From assembly GCA_031551765.1 (NCBI GenBank), contig JAVBNC010000164.1:1-33105 (forward strand): 33,105 bases of DNA. Direction: 5' to 3'. Made by a program: the position numbers and the translations under genes. The notes below the pieces were generated by a model. The model was given only the letters and a program-made list of their open reading frames with translations, did no database searches and had not been told where the DNA came from. The DNA comes from JAVBNC01 sp031551765. GTDB lineage: Bacteria; Desulfobacterota; Desulfovibrionia; Desulfovibrionales; Desulfovibrionaceae. Below are positions 1-6,703 of the stretch, piece by piece (the first letter of the stretch is position 1; each line of letters starts with the position of its first letter).

Positions 1-191
1 ACACGCCCCGCTCTTCGTCACTCATAGAGCACGTGGCGGAATTCGAACGCCAGCTCATCGCGGATTCCATACGCCGCCACAGGGGCGACATGCGCGCGGT
101 CATGGAGGAACTGGGCCTGCCCCGGCGCACGCTCAACGAAAAAATGGCCAAGCTGGGCCTGTCGCGCGGGGAGGTTCTGGAGTGTTACTGA
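1..191 (+). CDS. C-terminal end of NtrC/DctD-type sigma54-dependent response regulator (partial)
   Basis: Only the last 62 codons are present; the gene starts outside the window. The readable frame contains HVAEFERQLIADSIRRHRGD followed by a helix-turn-helix around LGLPRRTLNEKMAKLGL, and ends at TGA 189-191. This is the Fis-type DNA-binding domain found at the C-terminus of NtrC-family activators; the FER...LPR(K/R)TL pattern is particularly like DctD, the C4-dicarboxylate response regulator. Family membership is seen in the sequence. The dicarboxylate role is only inferred from resemblance and from the dicarboxylate genes about 16 kb downstream, because the receiver and AAA+ domains cannot be seen. 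It is convergent with the serine dehydratase gene, with a hairpin-rich 250-bp gap between them. Confidence 0.85.
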   Translation, partial: TPRSSSLIEHVAEFERQLIADSIRRHRGDMRAVMEELGLPRRTLNEKMAKLGLSRGEVLECY

Positions 192-280
192 AGGCGGGAA
201 GAGTTTTTGTCGAAGCCAATGAAGAGTCGAAGCAGGGCGCTGCCCTGCACCCGCCAAGGGGCGCGCCCCTTGGAACCCAT
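192..280. repeat. Interspersed hairpin repeat, copy A (modules 1 and 2)
   Basis: This stretch holds two adjacent dyads. Module 1 is GCAGGGC-gct-GCCCTGC at 232-248, and module 2 is the perfect 20-nt palindrome CCAAGGGGCGCGCCCCTTGG at 254-273. The same two dyads recur in the same order with the same 5-nt spacer at 12462-12504, where module 2 reads CCAGGGGGA-tga-TCCCCCTGG. The base changes in module 2 are compensated across the stem, so the fold is kept while the sequence drifts. The preceding gtcgaagccaa-like stretch is also partly shared. It looks like a REP-type intergenic element. Confidence 0.75.
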
Positions 281-350
281 TCAGGGTATAATAAAAAGTC
301 TCGCCAAAACGATACGTGTCGCTTTGGCGAGACTTTTTATTATACCCTGA
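281..350. terminator. 28-bp perfect inverted repeat, bidirectional terminator
   Basis: Arms 281-308 and 323-350 are perfectly complementary over 28 bp around a 14-nt loop that can itself pair (310-312 with 319-321). The GC core TCTCGCCAAA/TTTGGCGAGA is followed by CTTTTTATTAT on both strands, so it can end transcripts both from the sigma54 activator gene (+) and from the serine dehydratase gene (-). The TCGCCA/TGGCGA core also appears in copy C of the repeat at 12536-12556, so it may be a third module of that element. Confidence 0.8.
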
Positions 351-362
351 TAAAGTTCTTTG

Positions 363-440
363 GAGAGAGGATGGGGGTCCCGGGGGAAGGAGAGAACCTT
401 TCTTCCAAGAAAGGTTCTCTCCTTCCCCCGATTCTCTCTT
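363..440. repeat. 24-bp perfect inverted repeat, nearly loopless hairpin
   Basis: Arms 381-404 and 407-430 are perfectly complementary over 24 bp and separated by only CC. Outer segments around 363-371 and 431-439 can pair further with a mismatch, around an unpaired GGGGGTCC. It ends 2 bp before the serine dehydratase stop codon. There is no T tract on either side, so it is less like a terminator than the hairpin at 281-350 and more like a repeat or transcript-end stabiliser. Confidence 0.75.
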
Positions 441-441
441 C

Positions 442-1824
442 TCAGCATTCCACCATGCTGACGGCCAGGCCGCCGGTGGAGGTTTCGCGGTACTTGCTGC
501 TCATGTCGCGGCCGGTTTCGGCCATGGCGCGCAAGGCCATGTCCAGGGTGACGCGGTGGCGGGTGACGTCTTCGGTCGTGGCCACCAGGCAGGCGTTGTA
601 GGCTTTGAGCGCGCCCATGGCGTTACGTTCGATGCAGGGTATCTGCACGTAGCCGCCCACGGGGTCACAGGTCAGACCCAGGTGGTGTTCCAGAGCTATT
701 TCCGCCGCGTTTTCCACGATCAGGGCGTCGTGGCCCCTGGCCTGGGCCAGCATGGCGGCGGCCATGGCGGAAGCCACGCCCACTTCGCCCTGGCAGCCCA
801 CTTCCGCCCCGGCTATGCCCGCGTTGTGCTTGGCCAGGAATCCCACAGCCGCGGCGGCCAGCATGCCGTTGCGCACGGCTTCCGCGCCCAGGCTGAAATA
901 GCCTTCCAGCATGGTCAGGGTGGCGGGCAGCACCCCGGCCGACCCGAACGTGGGCGCGGTGACCACGATGCCCCCGGCCGCGTTCTCCTCGGCCACGGCA
1001 AAGGCGTAGGCGTTGAGCAGGCCCAGAAAGCGGTTGATGGGGTCGTCCAGGGCGTCCGCCTTGCGGGCCAGGTGCGCCGCCTTACGGTACACGTTGAGCG
1101 TGCCGGGCAGCGGCCCTTCCGCGCTGATTCCCCGGTCCACGGAACGGCGCATGGCTTCGATGACGCCGTCCAGTTTTCCCAAAATCACGCCCCGGCTCTC
1201 GCCCGTGAGCGCCTTTTCGTTCTGCAGGATGATTTGGGGGATGGTCAGCCCGTCTTCCTCCACATGGCGGCGCAACTCTTTGGCGTTGGCAAAGGGGTGC
1301 AGCGGCTTGCCGCGTTCCGGCGGGGTCCAGCCTTCCCACTGCAGAAAGCCGCCGCCCACGGAATAGTAGGTGCGCTCGCATAAAACGCCGCCTTCGCCGT
1401 CCAGCAGCGTAAAAATGAGCGTATTGCTGAAAGGGTAACCGTGCTCTATGGGGCCGCTGATCAGAATAGAACGGGAAAGCGCGATGCCGCGCGGGCCGAG
1501 GGCAAGCGTGCGCTCCTCTTCCGGCAGCTCCAGCACCCCGGACGGGAGCTTGGGCGGGCAGGAAGCCGGGGCGTGCCCCAAGAGGCCGGTGATAATGGCC
1601 TTGTCCGTGCCGTGGCCCATGCAGGTGGCGCTGAGCGAACCCAGAAGCCGCACGGTGAGTTCCGCCGCCCTTTCCCGCTGTTCCGGGGCCAGGGCGTCCA
1701 TCAGCCCTCGAAAGTCAAGTCCCGCCAGCATGGGCGCCATGGTGTGGGAGCTGGACGGCCCCGGGCCGACCTTGAACATTTCGAAAATGGACGTGGTGAT
1801 AGGTCCGGCGGCAACTATGGACAT
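442..1824 (-). CDS. sdaA: L-serine dehydratase, iron-sulfur dependent, single-chain
   Basis: This 460-aa enzyme deaminates L-serine to pyruvate and ammonia using an oxygen-labile [4Fe-4S] cluster as Lewis acid. The N-terminal beta domain carries KVGPGPSSSHTMAP (about residues 18-31) and the C-terminal alpha domain carries TAPTFGSAGVLPA. Three cluster cysteines are visible: GCQGE (C344), LTCDPVGG (C386) and IPCIERNA (C397). The protein ends in VEC, so C460 is the last residue; in the Legionella enzyme the terminal cysteine enters the active site ('tail-in-mouth') and ligates the cluster. I chose the ATG at 1824 because MSIVAAGPITTSIFEMFKVGPG matches the family start and GAGGG lies just upstream; an upstream in-frame ATG at 1932 would add 36 unrelated residues. 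It is divergent from the phosphofructokinase gene. Supplying pyruvate from serine fits a fermentative or sulfate-reducing life. Confidence 0.95.
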   Translation of the reverse strand: MSIVAAGPITTSIFEMFKVGPGPSSSHTMAPMLAGLDFRGLMDALAPEQRERAAELTVRLLGSLSATCMGHGTDKAIITGLLGHAPASCPPKLPSGVLELPEEERTLALGPRGIALSRSILISGPIEHGYPFSNTLIFTLLDGEGGVLCERTYYSVGGGFLQWEGWTPPERGKPLHPFANAKELRRHVEEDGLTIPQIILQNEKALTGESRGVILGKLDGVIEAMRRSVDRGISAEGPLPGTLNVYRKAAHLARKADALDDPINRFLGLLNAYAFAVAEENAAGGIVVTAPTFGSAGVLPATLTMLEGYFSLGAEAVRNGMLAAAAVGFLAKHNAGIAGAEVGCQGEVGVASAMAAAMLAQARGHDALIVENAAEIALEHHLGLTCDPVGGYVQIPCIERNAMGALKAYNACLVATTEDVTRHRVTLDMALRAMAETGRDMSSKYRETSTGGLAVSMVEC

Positions 1825-1921
1825 GGTGGGCCCTCGTAAATTTTTCGTGCAACGGCAAGATGTTGGGTAAGGGTACCACAAACGTCTTGCAGCGCAAAGC
1901 ATAAAAAGCACTTTCGCCGTC

Positions 1922-1948
1922 TTGACGGACATAAGACGGAGCTATAGT
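1922..1948 (+). promoter_or_regulatory. Possible sigma70 promoter for pfkA
   Basis: TTGACG (1922-1927) and TATAGT (1943-1948) lie in the 180-bp divergent gap and point towards the phosphofructokinase gene. The hexamers are good but the spacer is only 15 nt, so this is a candidate only. Confidence 0.35.
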
Positions 1949-2004
1949 GTAGACAGGTTAGAGTGCGTGTGCGGCCTTTCAGCCGGATACGCGGAGGAGA
2001 CAGT

Positions 2005-3369
2005 ATGACGCCCACCAGCATTGAGCTTGAAGGCTACACCCTGAACACGGCCATACCTTCGCTGGGACCCGCCCGTATCCCATCCCTGTTGCCCTATACG
2101 CATTTCACCAGCGGGCAGGTTCCCGTATACCTGGATAAGGACTATCTGGACGAGCTGGACGGCAAGGACCCCATTGCCGCCAGCTTCGAAGCCGCCGGCC
2201 CGCGCGAAAATCTGTATTTCGACACCTCCAAGACCAAGTGCGCCATCGTGACCTGCGGCGGGCTGTGCCCGGGCATCAACGACGTGATCCGCGCCATTGT
2301 CATGGAAGCGTTCCACAACTACAACGTGCCCGCCGTCTTGGGCATACGCTACGGCCTGGAAGGCTTCATCCCCAAATACGGCCACGAGATAGTGGAACTG
2401 ACCCCGCACCTGGTGGCGGACATCCACCAGTTCGGCGGCACCATGCTGGGCTCCTCGCGCGGCCCGCAGTCCGCGCAGGAAATCGTGGACGCCCTGGAGC
2501 GGATGAACGTCAACGTGCTCTTCGTCATCGGCGGCGACGGCAGCATGAAGGCCATGAACAGCATCAAGGTGGAAATTGACGCGCGCAACCTGCGCATCGC
2601 CGTCATCGGCGTTCCCAAGACCATTGACAACGACATCAACTTCATCAGCCAGTCCTTCGGCTTTGAAACCGCCGTGTTCAAGGCCACGGAAGCCATTCAG
2701 TGCGCGCACGTGGAAGCGTTGGGCACCCGCAACGGCATAGGCATCGTCAAACTGATGGGCCGGGAATCCGGCTTTATCGCGGCCCAATCCACCCTGGCGC
2801 TCAAGGAAGTGAATTTCGTGCTCATTCCGGAAGCGCCCTTCGTGCTGGAAGGGGAAGGCGGCCTGCTCCCGGCCCTGGAAGCGCGCCTGCGCGACCGCAA
2901 GCACGCCGTTATCGTGGTGGCGGAAGGCGCGGGCCAGCACCTTTTGGGTGAATCCACGGAAACCGACGCTTCCGGCAACCTGGTCCTGGGCGACATCGGC
3001 GAATTTCTGCGCAAGGAAATCAAGCGCTACCTCAGCGCCCGCAAGATGGAGCATTCCATCAAGTTCATCGACCCCAGTTACATTATCCGCTCCGTTCCGG
3101 CCAACGCCAACGACCGGGTATACTGCGGCTTTCTGGGGCAGAACGCCGTGCACGCGGCCATGGCCGGGAAAACCGGCATGGTGGTGGCCAAGCTCATGGA
3201 CCGCTACGTGCACCTGCCGCTGGAACTCATTATCCGCAAGCGCCAGCGCCTGAACCCGCGCTCCAGTTACTGGCGGGCCGTACTTGAGTCCACGGGGCAG
3301 ATCGATCTCGCGGGCATGGTGCCGGGGGAAATAGGCGCTTCCGCCAACCCCGTGCAGTCTTTGACCTGA
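2005..3369 (+). CDS. pfkA: 6-phosphofructokinase, probably ATP-dependent, long clade
   Basis: This 454-aa enzyme phosphorylates fructose 6-phosphate to fructose 1,6-bisphosphate in glycolysis. The PFK core is clear: CGGLCPGINDVIRAIV near residue 80, GGDGS at 176-180, PKTIDNDI at 204-211 with the catalytic Asp pair D208/D210, then GIVKLMGRESGFIA. It is longer than the roughly 320-aa E. coli type. Gly179 at the donor position indicates ATP, whereas Lys205 in PKTIDND is shared with PPi enzymes. This Gly/Lys pairing is known from trypanosome ATP-PFK and from spirochete enzymes first called PPi-dependent, so ATP use is inferred, not shown. The start is ATG 2005, after GGAGGAGA; an earlier in-frame ATG at 1963 lacks such a site. 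It is divergent from sdaA. Confidence 0.92.
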   Translation: MTPTSIELEGYTLNTAIPSLGPARIPSLLPYTHFTSGQVPVYLDKDYLDELDGKDPIAASFEAAGPRENLYFDTSKTKCAIVTCGGLCPGINDVIRAIVMEAFHNYNVPAVLGIRYGLEGFIPKYGHEIVELTPHLVADIHQFGGTMLGSSRGPQSAQEIVDALERMNVNVLFVIGGDGSMKAMNSIKVEIDARNLRIAVIGVPKTIDNDINFISQSFGFETAVFKATEAIQCAHVEALGTRNGIGIVKLMGRESGFIAAQSTLALKEVNFVLIPEAPFVLEGEGGLLPALEARLRDRKHAVIVVAEGAGQHLLGESTETDASGNLVLGDIGEFLRKEIKRYLSARKMEHSIKFIDPSYIIRSVPANANDRVYCGFLGQNAVHAAMAGKTGMVVAKLMDRYVHLPLELIIRKRQRLNPRSSYWRAVLESTGQIDLAGMVPGEIGASANPVQSLT

Positions 3370-3463
3370 ACGCGCGGCGCGGAAATTTTCAACTGTCTGT
3401 CAGCGGGAACACGGGCTTTTCCGCGCGTTCCGCCCTTTTGAATTACAGCTGTGACGGTGCCCC

Positions 3464-4159
3464 ATGAACGTAGCGATCAACAACCAGTCCGTCAGCCTGG
3501 AACACACTTCCGGCCGTGTGCTTTCGTCCAAGCACGTCAAACTCGCCGATCTCTCCCAGGACGGGGCTGAAAAGGAAACTCCCTCGCCCGGGGAACCGGT
3601 GCCCGGCCCTACCGGCGCGGGCGCCACGCTGACGGAATTCTGGATGTCCTGCGACGACGGCAAAGACCAGTGCTTTACCCTGAGCGCGCGGCTGCAACTG
3701 CAGGAGGGGCATTACATAAGCCTGATCAAGGCCAATACCCAGGCCCAGGGCATGCTGGTGGCCCTGACCAACCACACCACCCAGAAGACGACGTTCATAG
3801 GCGCCCCGGCCGCCGCGCTGCGCTGGCTCGGCCTCAGCAGGAACAATTCGTCCCTGATCATGGCCCTGTATATAGTCTGCGCCCTGCTCTGCCTTGCCCT
3901 GTGGCTGCTCACCGGCGGCGATCTTATGGTTCTGGTGGCCGTTACCGGCGTTGCCGCGCTGGGCGCGCAGCTTTCCCTGGGCCGCCGCGACGCCACCCGT
4001 CTCTACAAAAACGAGGTGGAGTTCAGAAAAAGCATTCTGGCTTACGCGAACCAGGTGCGCACGGCGGTTTCCGTGCTGGGCAGCAACGACACGGACTCGC
4101 TGCTGGCCGTGAAGGCGCAGGAACCAGGCGCGCCCCCCGCGGAAGGCAGCCCGGCCTGA
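3464..4159 (+). CDS. Unrecognised protein with two C-terminal membrane helices
   Basis: I do not recognise this 231-aa protein. Residues 1-55 are polar and rich in Pro, Gly and Ser around 37-52. A soluble segment follows (about 56-125, with LTEFWMSCDDGKDQCFTLSARLQLQEGHY split across it). Two hydrophobic stretches at about 129-150 and 153-172 look like a membrane hairpin with a very short turn. The C-terminal 59 residues are charged (LYKNEVEFRKSILAYANQV) and end in a Pro/Ala-rich tail. There is no N-terminal signal sequence. The start ATG 3464 has only a weak ribosome site. It sits after pfkA, across a 94-nt gap holding a long imperfect inverted repeat (3369-3429), and converges with mqnD only 18 nt away. 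The charged tail after the helices suggests a cytoplasmic-facing C-terminus, but no function can be assigned. Confidence 0.75.
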   Translation: MNVAINNQSVSLEHTSGRVLSSKHVKLADLSQDGAEKETPSPGEPVPGPTGAGATLTEFWMSCDDGKDQCFTLSARLQLQEGHYISLIKANTQAQGMLVALTNHTTQKTTFIGAPAAALRWLGLSRNNSSLIMALYIVCALLCLALWLLTGGDLMVLVAVTGVAALGAQLSLGRRDATRLYKNEVEFRKSILAYANQVRTAVSVLGSNDTDSLLAVKAQEPGAPPAEGSPA

Positions 4160-4177
4160 AAAAGCTGTCGAAGCCAA

Positions 4178-5023
4178 CTAAAGTTCCGAAGCAAACAGCG
4201 CCTTGTCTTGCGGCAACCGCCCGCCAGCCAGTTCCGCCGCCTTTTCCAGCATCAGGCGGGTGGCGGCCCGGCCTTCTTCCCCCAGGTCCAGACTGAATTC
4301 ATTGACAAAAGTGGCGATGTGGGAACGCAACACCATCTCGTCCATTTCCTGGGCGTGGGCGCGGATAAAGCCCTGACCGGCTTCCGGGTTGTTCCAGGCC
4401 AGGCGCAGACTGGAGCGGATAGCCCTGTCCACGGCCTGAATGCGCTCCTTGCCCAAAGAGCGCTTGGCCGCAATGACGCCCAGAGGGATAGGCGCCTTCA
4501 TGGCTTCCTCCCACCAGGCCCCCAGGTCCAGCACCAGGGAAAGGCCCCTTTCCGCGTAGGTGAAACGGCCTTCGTGAATGACCACCCCGGCTTCCGCTTC
4601 CGCGGCGGCCACGGCGGGCATGACCGCATCGAACAGCATTTCCTTGCGCGGTCCGGCAAAGGCGCCGTGCAGGGAAAGCAGCAGGTTGCCCGTGGTCTGG
4701 CGGCCCGGTATGGCAATGACCGCGTCCGCCAGGTCGTCGGGGGCGCAAGGCCGCGCGGCCACCAGCAGCGGGCCGCAACCCCGGCCCAGGGCTCCCCCGG
4801 CATCCAGCAGCACATAGTCTTCCAACACGCCCGCGGCGGCCGCCGCAGAGAGCTTGGTCACGTCCAGGGCCGCGCGGGCGGCCAGGGCGTTCAGTTCCTC
4901 CACGTCGGCCATGTGCAGGGAGAGTTGGCCCAAACCCTGCGGCAGAGGGCTGCGCCCTTCCACCAGGGCGGAAAAGATAAAGGTATCGTTGGGGCAGGGG
5001 GAAAAGCCTAAGGAAAGGGTCAT
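4178..5023 (-). CDS. mqnD: 1,4-dihydroxy-6-naphthoate synthase (futalosine menaquinone pathway)
   Basis: This 281-aa protein is recognised by its start MTLSLGFSPCPNDTFIF, the family hallmark, and a periplasmic-binding-protein-like fold with ADVEELN, AIPGRQTTGNLLLSL and VIHEGRFTYAERGLSLVLDLG. MqnD converts cyclic dehypoxanthinyl futalosine to 1,4-dihydroxy-6-naphthoate, a late step of the alternative menaquinone route. Menaquinone is the expected electron donor for the fumarate reductase encoded further right. The ATG at 5023 is chosen because it gives the family N-terminus and has GGGAG upstream; the frame stays open to 5113 but adds unrelated residues. No other mqn gene is in the window, so the pathway genes must be dispersed. 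The gene converges with the membrane-protein gene ending at 4159. Confidence 0.93.
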   Translation of the reverse strand: MTLSLGFSPCPNDTFIFSALVEGRSPLPQGLGQLSLHMADVEELNALAARAALDVTKLSAAAAAGVLEDYVLLDAGGALGRGCGPLLVAARPCAPDDLADAVIAIPGRQTTGNLLLSLHGAFAGPRKEMLFDAVMPAVAAAEAEAGVVIHEGRFTYAERGLSLVLDLGAWWEEAMKAPIPLGVIAAKRSLGKERIQAVDRAIRSSLRLAWNNPEAGQGFIRAHAQEMDEMVLRSHIATFVNEFSLDLGEEGRAATRLMLEKAAELAGGRLPQDKALFASEL

Positions 5024-5081
5024 GGTTGCTCCCGGAAAATGGTTCCGGGAAAAACTGCGCCATTTCGCGCCAAAAGGCAAG

Positions 5082-5126
5082 CGAGCGTCCGTCCGTCCGG
5101 AATATCCCGGCACGGGCGGACGCTCG
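5082..5126 (-). terminator. Stem-loop after the lipoprotein gene
   Basis: Arms 5082-5095 and 5113-5126 (CGAGCGTCCGTCCG and CGGGCGGACGCTCG) pair over 14 bp with one non-Watson-Crick position around a 17-nt loop. On the minus strand it follows the stop of the small lipoprotein gene and precedes mqnD, but only a short interrupted T run follows it. Confidence 0.5.
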
Positions 5127-5163
5127 TTGGTGCTGTGGAAAACCGATCGCTATGCGGACGGTC

Positions 5164-5397
5164 TTATTTCTTCTGCTGGTTATGGCCGTAGATGCCGCCG
5201 GCCACGCCGCCGAGCACGCCGCCCAAAATGGCCCCGGTGCCCGCGTGCCCGCCGGCCAGGGCGGTTATGCCCGCACCGGCGGCCGCGCCGATGGCCGCGC
5301 CGGAAAGGCCGCCCTGCTGCGTTTTCGTCATGTTCGTGCACCCTACCGGGGCCAGCAGGCCCAGCGCAAGGGCGCCGACAAGCAGGTATGTTCTCAT
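5164..5397 (-). CDS. Small lipoprotein with glycine-zipper domain
   Basis: This 77-aa protein has an N-terminal export signal (MRTYLLVGALALGLLAPVGC) with a likely lipidated Cys20; proline at -3 makes the lipobox slightly atypical. The rest is a glycine-zipper, GAAIGAAAGAGITALAGG...GGVLGGVAGGIYG, a pattern of small-residue repeats that packs helices in or against membranes, as in SlyB/OsmB-like outer-membrane lipoproteins. It ends in the polar tail HNQQKK. The start has AAGGAGT at good spacing. It lies 10 nt after the 155-aa secreted protein gene on the same strand, so the two are almost certainly cotranscribed. An envelope role is likely; the exact function is unknown. Confidence 0.85.
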   Translation of the reverse strand: MRTYLLVGALALGLLAPVGCTNMTKTQQGGLSGAAIGAAAGAGITALAGGHAGTGAILGGVLGGVAGGIYGHNQQKK

Positions 5398-5407
5398 GGC
5401 AAACTCC

Positions 5408-5875
5408 TTACCCCTTCTTCTTGGTTACCGCTTTCTTGGCCTTGGGCGCCTTTTCCGGCTCGCCCACCTGTTCCTTGACCTTAGGCTGGGCGAACTTGAA
5501 CCACAGCACCTCCACCACCTGGCGGTCCAAATCCTTGGGGTTGGCCGCAATGTATTCGTCAAGCGTGTCGTGGATCTGCTTCAGGGTCACGCCCTCAAAC
5601 CCCTTGGACCAGCTCTGCACCAGGCTCAGCTTGAGAGGCAGGGGATTCTGCCCCTGCCACTGGCGCTCCAACTCCATCATGGTCACAAAGCCCACCAGAA
5701 AGCCGTAGCGTTCCTGCTCGGTGGAATCTTTCCAGGTGTTCAGCGAGACCAGCGGGATGTTGTTGGCCTGAAGCTGCCGGACTTTGCCCGGATCGGGCGC
5801 GGCGGCAAAAGCCGGGACGGCCGCAAGGCAGACAAGCAACGCCAAGAGGGGAATTCCGATACGAGACTTAACCAT
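5408..5875 (-). CDS. Secreted 155-aa protein, possibly Rap1a-like
   Basis: A signal peptide (about residues 1-24, ending AVPAFA before AAPD) sends this protein to the periplasm. The mature part is helical, with YGFLVGFVTMMELERQW, then SWSKGFEGVTLKQIHDTLDEYI and a helix ending EVLWFKFAQP, and a Lys-rich tail (KAKKAVTKKKG). The order 'GF-x-GF' helix, 'VTL-x-Q' segment, 'DEYIAANP', then a C-terminal helix recalls the Rap1a/Tai family, some members of which are type VI immunity proteins. The conserved cysteines I would expect there are absent and no secretion-system gene is nearby, so the resemblance is a weak inference. GGAGTG precedes ATG 5875. It is the first gene of a pair with the glycine-zipper lipoprotein. 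Confidence 0.8.
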   Translation of the reverse strand: MVKSRIGIPLLALLVCLAAVPAFAAAPDPGKVRQLQANNIPLVSLNTWKDSTEQERYGFLVGFVTMMELERQWQGQNPLPLKLSLVQSWSKGFEGVTLKQIHDTLDEYIAANPKDLDRQVVEVLWFKFAQPKVKEQVGEPEKAPKAKKAVTKKKG

Positions 5876-6187
5876 GGGTACGCACTCCTCTTTTGCCTAA
5901 ACAATAGTACAAGACAGGGAAGGAACTTCCTATTCTCCTTGTAATGCAGCCCGCGCGAACTGTAAATAGGCCCGGACTGATAAAAAAATATCATTCATGA
6001 GAAGCCGCCTTCAAAAGATAAATGTTGTTCCCCGGTAAGGAAAAGGATGTTTTACGGCCGGAGGCGGCACGCTGCAACCGGGGGCTGGAACCGCCATTAA
6101 CCGCGTCCCGAAAGAAAAAAGGCGCTTCAAGGAGCCGGCCTTGAAGGGCGGATTGCCATTTGCCCGCAGCTGTGCTTTAGTTTCCCC
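5876..6187. other. 312-bp divergent intergenic region
   Basis: This lies between the divergent secreted-protein gene (-) and DUF721 gene (+). Nearest the minus-strand gene it is AT-rich (about 5900-6040); the rest is GC-rich. It contains the minus-strand terminator described separately at 6111-6149. I looked for a cobalamin-type riboswitch near 6040-6100 and could not support one. No convincing sigma70 promoter was identified. Confidence 0.6.
6111..6149 (-). terminator. Rho-independent terminator on the minus strand, no gene upstream
   Basis: CTTCAAGG (6125-6132) pairs perfectly with CCTTGAAG (6139-6146) around a 6-nt loop, with further G-C pairs at the base. Read on the minus strand it is followed by TTTTTTCTTT (6120-6111), a textbook terminator. 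No minus-strand gene lies to its right for many kilobases, so it would end an antisense or leader transcript starting within or near the DUF721 gene. Confidence 0.6.
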
Positions 6188-6670
6188 ATGTCCCAGCCCA
6201 AACGGTATAAACGCGCCTTTGCCATGCGCTCCATGGCCGACGCCCTGACGGCGTTCCTGGACAAACGCGGCGGCGGAGAGCGCCTTTTGCATGCGCGGCT
6301 GTGGGAGCACTGGGAAATGGTCATGGGCCCGGAACTGGCCTGCCTGGGCGTGCCGCTCGGCCAGCGCAAGGAAACCCTGCTTATCGGCGCGCCGGATTCC
6401 ATGGCCGCCCAGGAGCTGGCCATGCAGGCGGGCGAGATTCTGGAGCGCGTCAACGCGTTCATGGACCGGCCCTGCTTCAGCAAAGTGCAGGTGGAACTGA
6501 TGATGGGCAGGACGGACCTTTCCCGCCACGCCCCGGCCGCGCGGCCCGTGCCGCCCCCGCCCGCCTTTCCCAAACCGGAGCGCCTGGGCGGCCTTGCGGG
6601 CCAGATGGATCCCGCCAGCCCGGTGGCCCGCTGTTACGAAGCTTATGTGCGCTTTTTTTCCAGACGATAG
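6188..6670 (+). CDS. DUF721 / DciA-like protein
   Basis: This 160-aa protein shows the DUF721 core: a helical start (MADALTAFLDKRGGGERLL), LWEHWEMVMGPELACLGVPLGQRKETLLIGAPDSMAAQELAMQAGEILERVNAFM, and a following strand SKVQVELMM. The 'W-x-x-V-x-G-x-x-L' and 'L-x-V-x-V-x-x-x-x-x-x-Q-E-L' pattern is that of DciA, which loads the replicative helicase DnaB in bacteria lacking DnaC. The tail (residues 112-160) contains a Pro-rich linker and ends AYVRFFSRR. The role in replication is family knowledge, not shown here. The next gene, the large macroglobulin, begins 33 nt later but is unrelated in function. Confidence 0.75.
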   Translation: MSQPKRYKRAFAMRSMADALTAFLDKRGGGERLLHARLWEHWEMVMGPELACLGVPLGQRKETLLIGAPDSMAAQELAMQAGEILERVNAFMDRPCFSKVQVELMMGRTDLSRHAPAARPVPPPPAFPKPERLGGLAGQMDPASPVARCYEAYVRFFSRR

Positions 6671-6703
6671 TATTTCCCACCCGTAACCCGACAGGTTGTT
6701 GCC

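Noticed and set aside
3369..3429. Imperfect inverted repeat after pfkA as a terminator
   Set aside because: The arms pair (AACGCGCGG...AAA with TTTCCGCGCGTT) only with a 5-nt insertion and a loop of about 30 nt, and there is no T tract; not strong enough to call.
4164..4200. Possible third copy of the interspersed repeat (gctgtcgaagccaac...)
   Set aside because: Only about 11-15 nt resemble the start of copy A, modules 1 and 2 are missing, and part of it is the end of the mqnD coding sequence.
6040..6110. Cobalamin-like riboswitch suggested by the GC-rich ACCGGGGGC-containing stretch
   Set aside because: The conserved B12-box pattern could not be matched on either strand, and neither flanking gene is cobalamin-related.
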